Positions 1 to 5,211 of a stretch of 5,211 nucleotides of DNA are shown here, piece after piece. The position numbers were made by a program, and so were the translations under genes. Source of the stretch: an uncultured Legionellaceae bacterium (GTDB lineage: Bacteria > Pseudomonadota > Gammaproteobacteria > Legionellales > Legionellaceae); contig CAISSD010000248.1 of NCBI GenBank assembly GCA_903887975.1, positions 1 to 5,211 of the forward strand, in the 5' to 3' direction. Position 1 is the stretch's first letter; each line of letters starts with the position of its first letter. The notes beneath the pieces were generated by a model. That model ran no database searches, was not told the DNA's origin, and worked only from the letters and a program-made list of their open reading frames with translations.

Positions 1-731
1 CACAAAGCGCATAAGCCATCACTTAATCTTAAAATCAACTGCTCGGCATCGGATAAAAAAGGCAAATGTCCGGATTTGGGATAACCATAAAAATTAAATT
101 GTGGATATTGGATTTTCATCACCGATAAGACTGAATAAGGCACAATCGAATCCCAACGACCAAAATGATACGCCACCGGCATGGTTAAATGATGTAAAGC
201 TTCTCGCAAATCCCATTCACCGAGCGCCATAACCCCGCGAAGAAGTCCCAGAGAACTGGGCTCTTGCTCGGGCAGTAAAGTGGGATCCAAGGGCGTGCGT
301 TGCATGGCCACAAAAGCACTCATGGTGGCCAATGGATTGCGTTGAACTTTTTGGTGAAAATCATCCAAAACGCTTTTTTCAATTCCAGGCCAAGCGTCTT
401 CGGCCAAAAATTTGGGCGAGCTTGCGACATTGATGAGTTTTGAAACGCGATGTGGGGCTTCAATGGCCAAACGTGTGGCATACAAGCCACCCAAAGACCA
501 CCCCAAGACCAAACATTTTTGCGGCAACACCTGCAACAAAGCCTTTTTAAATGATTCCCAATCCATATCAGGTGTTTGACCCATGCCAGGCAAATCAACC
601 AACAAACATTGATATCGATGGCCAAGTCTTGCCACCAAATCACCCCAAATACGATGATCAAACCCCCAACCATGCAGACACAGTAGGGGAGCTCCCTCAC
701 CGCATGTTTTTAAGTAAACTCGTGAATGCAT
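1..731 (-). CDS. bioH: Pimeloyl-ACP methyl ester carboxylesterase BioH (3' end cut by window edge)
   Basis: BioH hydrolyses pimeloyl-ACP methyl ester in the cytoplasm, freeing pimeloyl-ACP for BioF. The frame from ATG 729-731 is open to base 1 (243 codons). It shows an alpha/beta-hydrolase: oxyanion-hole segment LHGWG (19-23), VDLPGMG (45-51), nucleophile elbow GWSLGG (77-82, Ser79), catalytic Asp194 in GRWDSIVP, and His222 in SGHLPF. The Asp-to-His spacing of 28 equals that of E. coli D207/H235. The Ser-to-Asp segment is about 10 residues shorter, so the lid region is slightly trimmed. If the tail matches E. coli, the stop lies just past the window edge. The start is fixed by an in-frame TGA at 744-746; the SD is weak (TGGA, about 8 nt upstream). 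It overlaps the end of bioF by 22 nt, which suggests translational coupling. Family identity is firm; BioH rather than another small esterase rests on the motifs and the bio operon context. Confidence 0.93.
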   Translation of the reverse strand, partial: MHSRVYLKTCGEGAPLLCLHGWGFDHRIWGDLVARLGHRYQCLLVDLPGMGQTPDMDWESFKKALLQVLPQKCLVLGWSLGGLYATRLAIEAPHRVSKLINVASSPKFLAEDAWPGIEKSVLDDFHQKVQRNPLATMSAFVAMQRTPLDPTLLPEQEPSSLGLLRGVMALGEWDLREALHHLTMPVAYHFGRWDSIVPYSVLSVMKIQYPQFNFYGYPKSGHLPFLSDAEQLILRLSDGLCAL

Positions 732-1834
732 GTCAATAATCCATCAATGTCTTCACATTCGTGATGATGATTTAAAATAATCCGAAGTCCAGTTTCAGCT
801 TTTCGAACGGTTGGTTGCCTTATGGCAACACAATCCATAGCACGCATTTTTAAATCTTGCGCCAACTGTAGCGAGCGTTTTGGACACCCCAGTTGCAATT
901 GTTGTATGGGACCTTTGCAATCACGCCATGTTAGCGGTGAATGGGCAATTTGACTTCGAAAATAGGCCACCAATGCACTTAATTTTTCGCGTCTTGCATC
1001 GGCTTTTCTAATCCAGTCTAGGGTTTCCAAAACACCATAAGCCCATGCCGGACTTATGCCTGTTGAATAAATATACGGATAAGCCACTTGCAACAACGCA
1101 TCAATCCAAATCCCAGAACCTGCAATGATGGCACCCTGAGAGGCAAAAGATTTTCCCAACGGTATAATGCGCAAGGGCACATCGTCAATCCCCAACCCCT
1201 CTTGTTTGACCAAACCCAAACCTTCTGGCCCCATCACACCAAAAGCGTGCGCTTCATCCACCACCAATCGATGATTTTTAGCCAGCCCCACCCGCAACAA
1301 ATCCTCAAGTGGTGCAATTTGACCACTCATGCTGAATAAGCTCTCGGTGATGATAACCCCAAATTCAGGAGCACGAGCCAATTGATGCGCCAAGGCGTTT
1401 ACATCATTATGCCTGTATCGTCCATACAACGCCTTGTGTTGGCGAAGTCCATGATAAATCGATGCATGCACTTCTTTATCAATCATCATAAACCGTTTTA
1501 AGTGCACCAATAAATGGACCACACTCAAATTGGCCAAAAATCCCGAAGAACACACCAAAGCATCCTCAACACCCAAGGCTTCTGCGAAAGTTCGTTCTAA
1601 AGTTTGATGAATGGGATGATAACCACAAACCACCATCGAACCACCACTGCCCACGGGATGTTGTTTGACGCCCTCTTGATAGGCTTTTTTTATGGCGGGG
1701 TTCGATGCCAAAGACAAATAATCATTGCTGCTAAAATTTAGACGCGAGCGGGTTTGAATCAACACATCTCGACGTCGATAAAGATTGGTTTGAATCTTTT
1801 CAGCTAAAAATTTCTGAATGATGGTGTTGTGCAT
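710..1834 (-). CDS. bioF: 8-amino-7-oxononanoate (KAPA) synthase BioF
   Basis: This PLP enzyme catalyses decarboxylative condensation of L-alanine with a pimeloyl thioester to give KAPA. The 374-residue protein is a full-length fold-type I alpha-oxoamine synthase. Visible motifs are NFSSNDYLSLA (33-43), the glycine-rich GSGGSMVVCGYHPIHQ (62-77), His123 in the position that stacks on PLP, TESLFSMSGQIAPL (163-176), VVDEAHAFG (191-199, cofactor Asp193), and LGKSFASQGA with Schiff-base Lys228. It is about 8-10 residues shorter before the first motif than E. coli BioF (Lys236), so the N-terminus is compact. Its ATG lies inside bioB: the two genes share 35 nt in different frames. A TTAGG ribosome-binding site (1840-1844) sits 5 nt upstream of the ATG, still within the bioB coding sequence. 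Its 3' end overlaps bioH. Serine palmitoyltransferase, KBL and CqsA are relatives, but the operon settles the assignment. Confidence 0.97.
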   Translation of the reverse strand: MHNTIIQKFLAEKIQTNLYRRRDVLIQTRSRLNFSSNDYLSLASNPAIKKAYQEGVKQHPVGSGGSMVVCGYHPIHQTLERTFAEALGVEDALVCSSGFLANLSVVHLLVHLKRFMMIDKEVHASIYHGLRQHKALYGRYRHNDVNALAHQLARAPEFGVIITESLFSMSGQIAPLEDLLRVGLAKNHRLVVDEAHAFGVMGPEGLGLVKQEGLGIDDVPLRIIPLGKSFASQGAIIAGSGIWIDALLQVAYPYIYSTGISPAWAYGVLETLDWIRKADARREKLSALVAYFRSQIAHSPLTWRDCKGPIQQLQLGCPKRSLQLAQDLKMRAMDCVAIRQPTVRKAETGLRIILNHHHECEDIDGLLTCIHEFT

Positions 1835-2768
1835 GTAAGCCTAATTTTGCAAACAACTGGGCGTCATTATCCACCTCGGGATTGGGCTCTGTGAGTAATT
1901 TACTGCCCATAAACACCGAATTAGCGCCGGCAAAAAAACACAAAGCCTGCAACTCGTCACTCATCTCGGTTCGACCTGCGGTGAGTCGAATCATGCTTTT
2001 GGGCATAATAATGCGTGCGGTTGCAACCGTTCGAACCAATTCCACACCATCCACCGGTTTTGCATTGGCCAATGGTGTTCCTTGAACTGGAATCAGTCGA
2101 TTAATCGGCACGCTTTCGGGTGGATGGGGTAAATTGGCCAATGTTCTTAAAAATTCGATGCGATCTTCTCGTGTTTCACCCAACCCAACAATACCACCAC
2201 AACACACATTAATCCCTGCATTGCGCACATGTTCTAGTGTATCAAGCCTGTCTTGAAAACACCGTGTGGTGACAACTTTTTCATAATATTCGGGTGAGGT
2301 ATCGATGTTGTGATTGTAATAATCCAACCCAGCTTCTTTTAAAATTTGGGCTTGTTGCACCGACAGCATGCCCAAGGTCATGCATGTTTCCAATCCCAAT
2401 GCTTTAACTTCAGCAATCATACTTGCCAATTGTGGCATGGCTTTTTCTGGTGGTGAACGCCAAGCACCCCCCATACAAAAGCGTGTGGCACCCGATGCCT
2501 TGGCGGCTTTGGCACTGGCCAATACATCATTCAATCCCATTAATTTTTCTTTTTCAACATGCGTGCTGTGATGCCCGCTTTGCGAGCAATAACCACAATC
2601 TTCAGGACATGCACCAGTTTTGATGCTCAACAACGTTGCCAATTGTAATTGATTGGACTCATGATGAGTGCGATGCATGCTGTGTGCTTTAAACAGCAAA
2701 TCGTTGAATGGTTGTTCATAAATTTGAGTGACAGCAGCCGCGGTCCAACGCTCTAAATCGTGCAACAT
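1800..2768 (-). CDS. bioB: Biotin synthase BioB, radical SAM
   Basis: BioB inserts sulfur into dethiobiotin using two SAM-derived 5'-deoxyadenosyl radicals and a sacrificial [2Fe-2S] cluster. The 322-residue protein carries the radical-SAM triad Cys54, Cys58, Cys61 in GACPEDCGYCSQS. The expected [2Fe-2S] ligands are all present: Cys98 (RFCMGGAW), Cys129 (ETCMTLGML), Cys189 (NVCCGGIVGLGE) and Arg261 (MIRLTAGR), each offset by one from the E. coli numbering. YNHNIDTSPEYY (151-162) and PINRLIPVQGTPL (221-233) are also characteristic. The C-terminus is shorter than E. coli BioB (346 residues) but stops after the catalytic core. The ATG has an AGGA site (2774-2777) 5 nt upstream and is the first gene after the divergent promoter region. 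Its last 11 codons overlap the start of bioF. Nothing in the active site looks impaired. Confidence 0.98.
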   Translation of the reverse strand: MLHDLERWTAAAVTQIYEQPFNDLLFKAHSMHRTHHESNQLQLATLLSIKTGACPEDCGYCSQSGHHSTHVEKEKLMGLNDVLASAKAAKASGATRFCMGGAWRSPPEKAMPQLASMIAEVKALGLETCMTLGMLSVQQAQILKEAGLDYYNHNIDTSPEYYEKVVTTRCFQDRLDTLEHVRNAGINVCCGGIVGLGETREDRIEFLRTLANLPHPPESVPINRLIPVQGTPLANAKPVDGVELVRTVATARIIMPKSMIRLTAGRTEMSDELQALCFFAGANSVFMGSKLLTEPNPEVDNDAQLFAKLGLHAQHHHSEIFS

Positions 2769-2773
2769 GAGAT

Positions 2774-2777
2774 TCCT
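2774..2777 (-). promoter_or_regulatory. Ribosome-binding site of bioB
   Basis: AGGA on the minus strand, 5 nt before the ATG at 2766-2768. It supports this start. Confidence 0.7.
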
Positions 2778-2780
2778 GGA

Positions 2781-2809
2781 TTGTGATGATCATCAATGTC
2801 GAACATGAT
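2781..2809 (+). promoter_or_regulatory. Candidate promoter of bioA-coaE
   Basis: A -35 candidate TTGTGA (2781-2786, 4 of 6) and a -10 candidate CATGAT (2804-2809, 4 of 6) are 17 bp apart. The -10 would overlap the bioB -10 on the other strand, giving a face-to-face arrangement as in E. coli. The match is weak, and the position is only supported by there being little other space for a bioA promoter. Confidence 0.3.
2784..2795. promoter_or_regulatory. Perfect 12-bp palindrome TGATGATCATCA
   Basis: TGATGA followed directly by its reverse complement TCATCA. It lies between the predicted bioB transcription start and the bioB SD, and next to the candidate bioA -35. With no loop it is unlikely to act as an RNA hairpin, so a site for a dimeric DNA-binding protein is the more natural reading. 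It does not match the BirA consensus as I know it. Chance occurrence cannot be excluded. Confidence 0.35.
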
Positions 2810-2832
2810 AAACTCTACGGCCTGATTGTCAA
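2805..2832 (-). promoter_or_regulatory. Predicted sigma70-type promoter of bioB-bioF-bioH
   Basis: On the minus strand there is a perfect -35 TTGACA (2827-2832) and a -10 TATCAT (2805-2810, 5 of 6 to consensus) separated by 16 bp. Transcription would start near 2798 and give a leader of about 30 nt that ends in the bioB SD AGGA. The -35 lies inside the TTGTCAACC element, so a protein bound there would block RNA polymerase. This is the best promoter match in the gap. Confidence 0.65.
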
Positions 2833-2857
2833 CCCAGAACTTGATTGATGTTGAACC
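2826..2857 (+). promoter_or_regulatory. Possible degenerate BirA operator
   Basis: TTGTCAACC (2826-2834) matches the E. coli left half-site TTGTAAACC at 8 of 9 positions. The expected inverted partner 14 bp downstream, TGTTGAACC (2849-2857), matches the reverse complement of the left arm at only 5 of 9 positions (core GTTGA). The left arm covers the bioB -35, which suits repression of that arm, but the right arm falls in the first codons of bioA. The good half is suggestive; the full site is weak. Confidence 0.25.
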
Positions 2858-4164
2858 AAAGCCATTTACTACAGCGCGACAGCAAACACGTATGGCATCC
2901 TGCATCGTTACTGAAAAGCGATCCCGCGCCACTTGTTATTGAAAAAGCACGTGGAAGCTATTTGTACACCAATGAAGGCCCCCTCATTGATGCCATCTCC
3001 AGTTGGTGGTGTAAATCTCTTGGCCATGCACACCCGGCTGTTATCGATGCCATTCAAACCCAATTGGGTGCATTTGAGCATGTTATTGGTGCCAACACCA
3101 CGCACCCGCCCATGGTTGCATTGGCGGAAATGCTGCATCAAATCAGCGGGTTACAACATGTTTTTTTCGCCAGTGATGGCTCAAGTGCGGTAGAAATTGC
3201 ATTAAAGATGGCACGACAAGCCATGCAATTACGAGGGCTTTCACACCGCACGGGTTTTATTGCCTTACAAGGGGGCTATCATGGTGAAACGCTGGGGGCA
3301 TTAAGTGTTGGGGATCTAAGCCAATACAAACAGGCATTCAAAACCACGCCATTGGATTGTCACTGGATTTCACCCAAACCTTACGTTTCTGGGATGAACG
3401 ATCCGCTATGGTTGAATGCCTACGACCCATGGTCCGATGTATTGGCGCAGTTAAATCTCCTCAAAGACACCACGTGTGCCATCATTGTTGAGCCCCTAAT
3501 TTTGGGCGCCAGCGGCATGCATTGTTACAGTGCTGATTTTTTAAAACGCTTGCATCGTTGGGCCAAAGAACATGATGTCTATTTTATTGCCGATGAAATC
3601 ATGACCGGTATCGGTCGAACAGGAACATGGTTGGCCTGTGATCATGCCCAAATCAAACCTGATTTGGTCTGTCTATCAAAAGGCTTAACCAGTGGCACCA
3701 TGCCATTAAGTACTGTTTTGGTGGATCATCCTATTTTCGAACTTTTTGAACAAGCACCAGCCTCTCTGTCTTTTCTGCACTCCCATACTTACAGTGGGCA
3801 CGCACTTGGCGTCGTTGCTGCACTCACCACGCTTCAAACCATACAACAAGAACATTTATTCAGTTACAGCAAAATGTTAAGCACGCACATGTTGAATGTG
3901 TTTCAATCCATCGCGCAAAAAACCAATGCCCTCACCAACAGTCGAAGTCTTGGGGTCATGGTTGCCGGCGATGTTTGTCATCAAAATGCTGGCATCATGC
4001 AAAAAATAACCGAACATGCACGCGCCAATGGGGCTTTGCTCCGCCCTATCGGCAACACACTTTATTGGCTTCCCCCACTAAACACAACGCTTGAAACCAT
4101 TGATCAATTGGGTGACATCACCTTAAAATCAATCATCCAGGCATTGAACCAAGGTGTTTCATGA
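2848..4164 (+). CDS. bioA: Adenosylmethionine-8-amino-7-oxononanoate transaminase BioA (DAPA synthase)
   Basis: BioA transfers an amino group, normally from SAM, to KAPA to form 7,8-diaminopelargonate. From ATG 2848 it has 438 residues, normal for this class III PLP aminotransferase. Motifs: VWHP (15-18), SSWW (51-54), GGYHGET (142-148, Tyr144), IADEIMTGIGRTG (247-259, cofactor Asp249, Arg257), LSKGLTSGTMPLS (276-288, PLP Lys278), HSHTYSGHALG (311-321) and LLRPIGNTLYWLPP (397-410, carboxylate-binding Arg399). The E. coli active-site Tyr17 aligns with Ala19 here. A TTG directly before the ATG (2845) is the only alternative start, because TGA at 2842-2844 closes the frame. No clear SD precedes either codon, so initiation may be weak or regulated. 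The stop overlaps the coaE ATG. Identity is secure from motifs and the divergent bioB neighbour; the amino donor is less certain. Confidence 0.96.
   Translation: MLNQSHLLQRDSKHVWHPASLLKSDPAPLVIEKARGSYLYTNEGPLIDAISSWWCKSLGHAHPAVIDAIQTQLGAFEHVIGANTTHPPMVALAEMLHQISGLQHVFFASDGSSAVEIALKMARQAMQLRGLSHRTGFIALQGGYHGETLGALSVGDLSQYKQAFKTTPLDCHWISPKPYVSGMNDPLWLNAYDPWSDVLAQLNLLKDTTCAIIVEPLILGASGMHCYSADFLKRLHRWAKEHDVYFIADEIMTGIGRTGTWLACDHAQIKPDLVCLSKGLTSGTMPLSTVLVDHPIFELFEQAPASLSFLHSHTYSGHALGVVAALTTLQTIQQEHLFSYSKMLSTHMLNVFQSIAQKTNALTNSRSLGVMVAGDVCHQNAGIMQKITEHARANGALLRPIGNTLYWLPPLNTTLETIDQLGDITLKSIIQALNQGVS
4151..4154 (+). promoter_or_regulatory. Ribosome-binding site of coaE inside the end of bioA
   Basis: AAGG sits 6 nt before the ATG at 4161 and within the last bioA codons. 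It decides this start and supports coupled translation with bioA. Confidence 0.65.
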
Positions 4165-4757
4165 TCCCCTGCGTTGGACTCATCGGCAATATTGCCAGTG
4201 GCAAATCAACCGTGGCCAAATTATTTGCCCAACATGGCATTGAAACCTTAAGTGCCGATGATGTTGCCAAAAAACTCACAGCAAAACATCAACCAGCGCT
4301 TGATGCCATCATCAAACACTTTGGTGTGGACATCATCACTGAAGATGGTGAACTGGATCGAAAGGCATTGCGCGGGTTGATGACTCATGATGTGAATGCA
4401 CGCTTATGGTTGGAGCAATACTTGCATCCATTAATTCGAACATCCATTGAAGAAGCTTTATTAAAAGTTCAAAGTCCCTATGCCTTGATTGAAATTCCCC
4501 TACTTAAAGACAAAAAAGACTACCCCTATATTCAAAGAATCTTACTCATCACCGCTCACCATGAACAAAAAATCCAACGCCTTACCCTGCGAGACAACAC
4601 CTCTCTTAACGACGCGAAGGCACTTTTGTCCATCCAAATGGATGATGAAGTTCGACGTCAGATTGCCGATGATGTGTGCGTTAACAATGGCAGTTTGAAA
4701 GCATTAGAAGAAAAAGTGGCGCATTTACATCAAAATTATCTCACCTGTTTTGCATGA
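4161..4757 (+). CDS. coaE: Dephospho-CoA kinase CoaE
   Basis: CoaE phosphorylates the 3'-hydroxyl of dephospho-CoA with ATP, the last step of CoA synthesis. The 198-residue protein has the usual length and a P-loop kinase layout: Walker A GNIASGKST (9-17; Lys15, Ser16), the substrate-region acidic motif SADDVAKKL (31-39; Asp33), HPLI (89-92), IEIPLLKD (110-117) after the core strand, a lid arginine region QRLTLRD (139-145), and DDVCVNNGS (170-178) near the C-terminus. All align with E. coli CoaE. It starts at an ATG that shares ATGA with the bioA stop, so the two are co-transcribed and probably translationally coupled. In many gammaproteobacteria coaE sits beside type IV pilus or zapD genes; here its partner is bioA. 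No intrinsic terminator is evident after it. No defects are seen. Confidence 0.97.
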   Translation: MIPCVGLIGNIASGKSTVAKLFAQHGIETLSADDVAKKLTAKHQPALDAIIKHFGVDIITEDGELDRKALRGLMTHDVNARLWLEQYLHPLIRTSIEEALLKVQSPYALIEIPLLKDKKDYPYIQRILLITAHHEQKIQRLTLRDNTSLNDAKALLSIQMDDEVRRQIADDVCVNNGSLKALEEKVAHLHQNYLTCFA

Positions 4758-4784
4758 ATTATATCAAGAATGCTTGAGGATCCT

Positions 4785-4850
4785 GTGAGCGAACAATGTC
4801 AACATGCCCTAAAGAGCTTCAAATCAGGCATCAATATGATTTTGTCTTAA
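4785..4850 (+). other. Possible 21-codon ORF or gene remnant after coaE
   Basis: A GTG at 4785 has a good SD-like GAGGA (4776-4780) 4 nt upstream and opens a short frame reading VSEQCQHALKSF and onward to a TAA at 4848-4850. It follows coaE by 27 nt on the same strand, where another operon gene would be expected. Its tail overlaps the 3' end of the opposing rpn gene. It could be the truncated 5' end of a former downstream gene, a tiny real peptide, or chance. I do not recognise the peptide. Confidence 0.15.
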
Positions 4851-5211
4851 GTACTTCAATGTCTTGGCGTGTTAAGCCCGTGCTTGACATGACAACTTCA
4901 ATGCTGATGCCTTGATTTAATAAATTTTTTGCAATGGTTTGTTTGGATTTTTTCTCTCCCTCTGCAAGCCCTTCAGCTTTTCCTTCAGCTAATCCTTCAG
5001 CTAATCCTTCAGCTAATCCTTCAGCTTTTCCTTCAGCTTTTCCTTCAGCTTTTCCTTCAGCTTTTCCTTCAGCTTTTCCTTCAGCTTTTCCTTCAGCTAA
5101 TCCTTTGGCTTGACCCTCAGCATAACCATCAGCAATCAAGGTCTTTTCACGTCGCACCCAATCCCAATAGCTTTCATAGACTTCAAGCTCACCTGGTGTG
5201 TATGCAGACTC
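4831..5211 (-). CDS. Rpn-family recombination-promoting nuclease/putative transposase, C-terminal part (5' end outside window)
   Basis: The minus-strand frame is open from the right edge to TGA 4831-4833, giving 126 visible residues and no start. In order: a segment with YTPGELEVYESYWDWVRREKT, matching the conserved stretch that follows the nuclease domain in Rpn/PDDEXK_2 proteins; a linker; about 50 residues of four-residue repeats AEGK or AEGL; and an end IAKNLLNQGISIEVVMSSTGLTRQDIEVL, the typical helical Rpn tail. The PD-(D/E)XK catalytic domain would lie beyond the window, so activity cannot be judged. The family is associated with RecA-independent DNA exchange in E. coli and is often multicopy in host-associated bacteria. 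A GTG at 5155-5157 could be mistaken for a start, but the family sequence clearly continues upstream of it. It converges on coaE and is unrelated to biotin synthesis, so it is probably an acquired gene. Confidence 0.85.
   Translation of the reverse strand, partial: ESAYTPGELEVYESYWDWVRREKTLIADGYAEGQAKGLAEGKAEGKAEGKAEGKAEGKAEGKAEGLAEGLAEGLAEGKAEGLAEGEKKSKQTIAKNLLNQGISIEVVMSSTGLTRQDIEVLKTKSY
4970..5101 (-). repeat. Tandem array of eleven 12-bp units inside rpn
   Basis: Eleven contiguous 12-bp units occur with no other variation than one codon: plus strand CCTTCAGCTTTT or CCTTCAGCTAAT. Read on the minus strand they are GGA-(AAA or TTA)-GCT-GAA, i.e. Gly-(Lys/Leu)-Ala-Glu. From the protein N-terminus the variable codon runs L, K x6, L x3, K. 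Degenerate units flank the array at 4958-4969 and 5102-5125. Near identity at synonymous positions indicates recent expansion by slippage or unequal exchange. Because the unit is 12 bp, copy-number change keeps the reading frame. Confidence 0.95.

Larger units (their letters stand above)
2769..2847. promoter_or_regulatory. Divergent bioA/bioBFH control region
   Basis: These 79 bp separate the oppositely oriented bioB and bioA starts and must hold both promoters and any shared operator, as in the E. coli bioA/bioBFCD arrangement. Contents seen, left to right: the bioB SD, a perfect 12-bp palindrome, a pair of overlapping face-to-face -10 candidates, the bioB -35 box, and a TTGTCAACC element that resembles a BirA half-site. 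Overlapping promoters would let one repressor control both arms. The identity of the regulator is inference. Confidence 0.8.

Noticed and set aside
320..700. 126-codon minus-strand ORF overlapping bioH
   Set aside because: It is out of frame with the true bioH reading frame on the same strand, which carries Ser79, Asp194 and His222 motifs. The peptide shows no recognisable family.
551..739. 62-codon plus-strand ORF antisense to the bioH start
   Set aside because: It is a shadow of the bioH frame with no SD and no recognisable motif.
1088..1339. 83-codon plus-strand ORF antisense to bioF
   Set aside because: It lies wholly within a well-supported bioF gene and looks like antisense translation.
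1882..2623. Three plus-strand ORFs (1882-2085, 2368-2571, 2423-2623) antisense to bioB
   Set aside because: They are antisense shadows; bioB has all its cluster ligands in the other strand.
2908..3193. ORFs 2908-3141 (minus) and 2933-3193 (plus, other frame) within bioA
   Set aside because: Both overlap the conserved WHP to GSSAVE part of BioA and have no independent support.
4489..4698. 69-codon plus-strand ORF within coaE
   Set aside because: It is an alternate-frame shadow of coaE with no recognisable content.
4764..4784. Hairpin TCAAG-AATG-CTTGA and adjacent palindrome AGGATCCT as a coaE terminator
   Set aside because: The stem is only 5 bp, AT-rich and not followed by a T tract, and the palindrome has no loop. 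Neither qualifies as an intrinsic terminator.
4758..4802. TTGACA and TATAAT-like boxes on the minus strand after rpn
   Set aside because: They are about 33 bp apart, too far for a sigma70 promoter, and would point antisense into coaE.
4970..5101. Direct repeats considered as a CRISPR array or iteron origin
   Set aside because: The 12-bp units are contiguous without spacers and read through in frame as part of an Rpn protein.

Overview
The window is a compact biotin locus. Reading leftward from position 2768 on the minus strand are bioB, bioF and bioH, the last running off the left edge. Reading rightward from position 2848 on the plus strand are bioA and coaE. At the right edge, facing coaE, is the C-terminal part of an Rpn-family PD-(D/E)XK nuclease or putative transposase gene. 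Every stretch longer than 80 bases is coding.

Organism: a divergent bioA / bioB-bioF-bioH layout, a BioH-type pimeloyl-ACP esterase, and proteins closest to the E. coli sequences I can recall all suggest a gammaproteobacterium with moderate-to-low GC. An Rpn gene with a long Ala-Glu-Gly tandem tail is common in host-associated and intracellular bacteria, so a Legionellales-like relative is plausible. That placement is inference and could not be tested here.

Region by region. Bases 1-731 (minus) hold bioH, missing only its last few residues. Bases 710-1834 (minus) hold bioF and 1800-2768 (minus) hold bioB. These three genes overlap by 35 nt (bioB/bioF) and 22 nt (bioF/bioH), so they are almost certainly co-transcribed and translationally coupled. 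Bases 2769-2847 are a 79-bp divergent control region. It contains a good sigma70-type promoter for bioB, a weaker facing candidate for bioA, a perfect 12-bp palindrome and a poor BirA-like site. Bases 2848-4164 hold bioA, joined by an ATGA overlap to coaE (4161-4757). Bases 4758-4830 have no obvious terminator but include a possible 21-codon ORF remnant. Bases 4831-5211 (minus) are the rpn 3' part, with 11 near-perfect 12-bp tandem repeats.

How the genes work together: BioH releases pimeloyl-ACP from its methyl ester. BioF condenses it with alanine to give 7-keto-8-aminopelargonate (KAPA). BioA aminates this to 7,8-diaminopelargonate (DAPA), normally with S-adenosylmethionine (SAM) as amino donor. 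BioB inserts sulfur into dethiobiotin. BioC and BioD are not visible; in the common bioBFHCD order they would lie just past the left edge. CoaE catalyses the last step of CoA synthesis and shares the bioA transcript. The rpn gene is unrelated to the pathway and is probably an acquired neighbour.

I found no convincing evidence of an undescribed system. The best second-look items are the rpn repeat array, the divergent bio control region without a clear BirA operator, and the replacement of the active-site Tyr17 of BioA by Ala.
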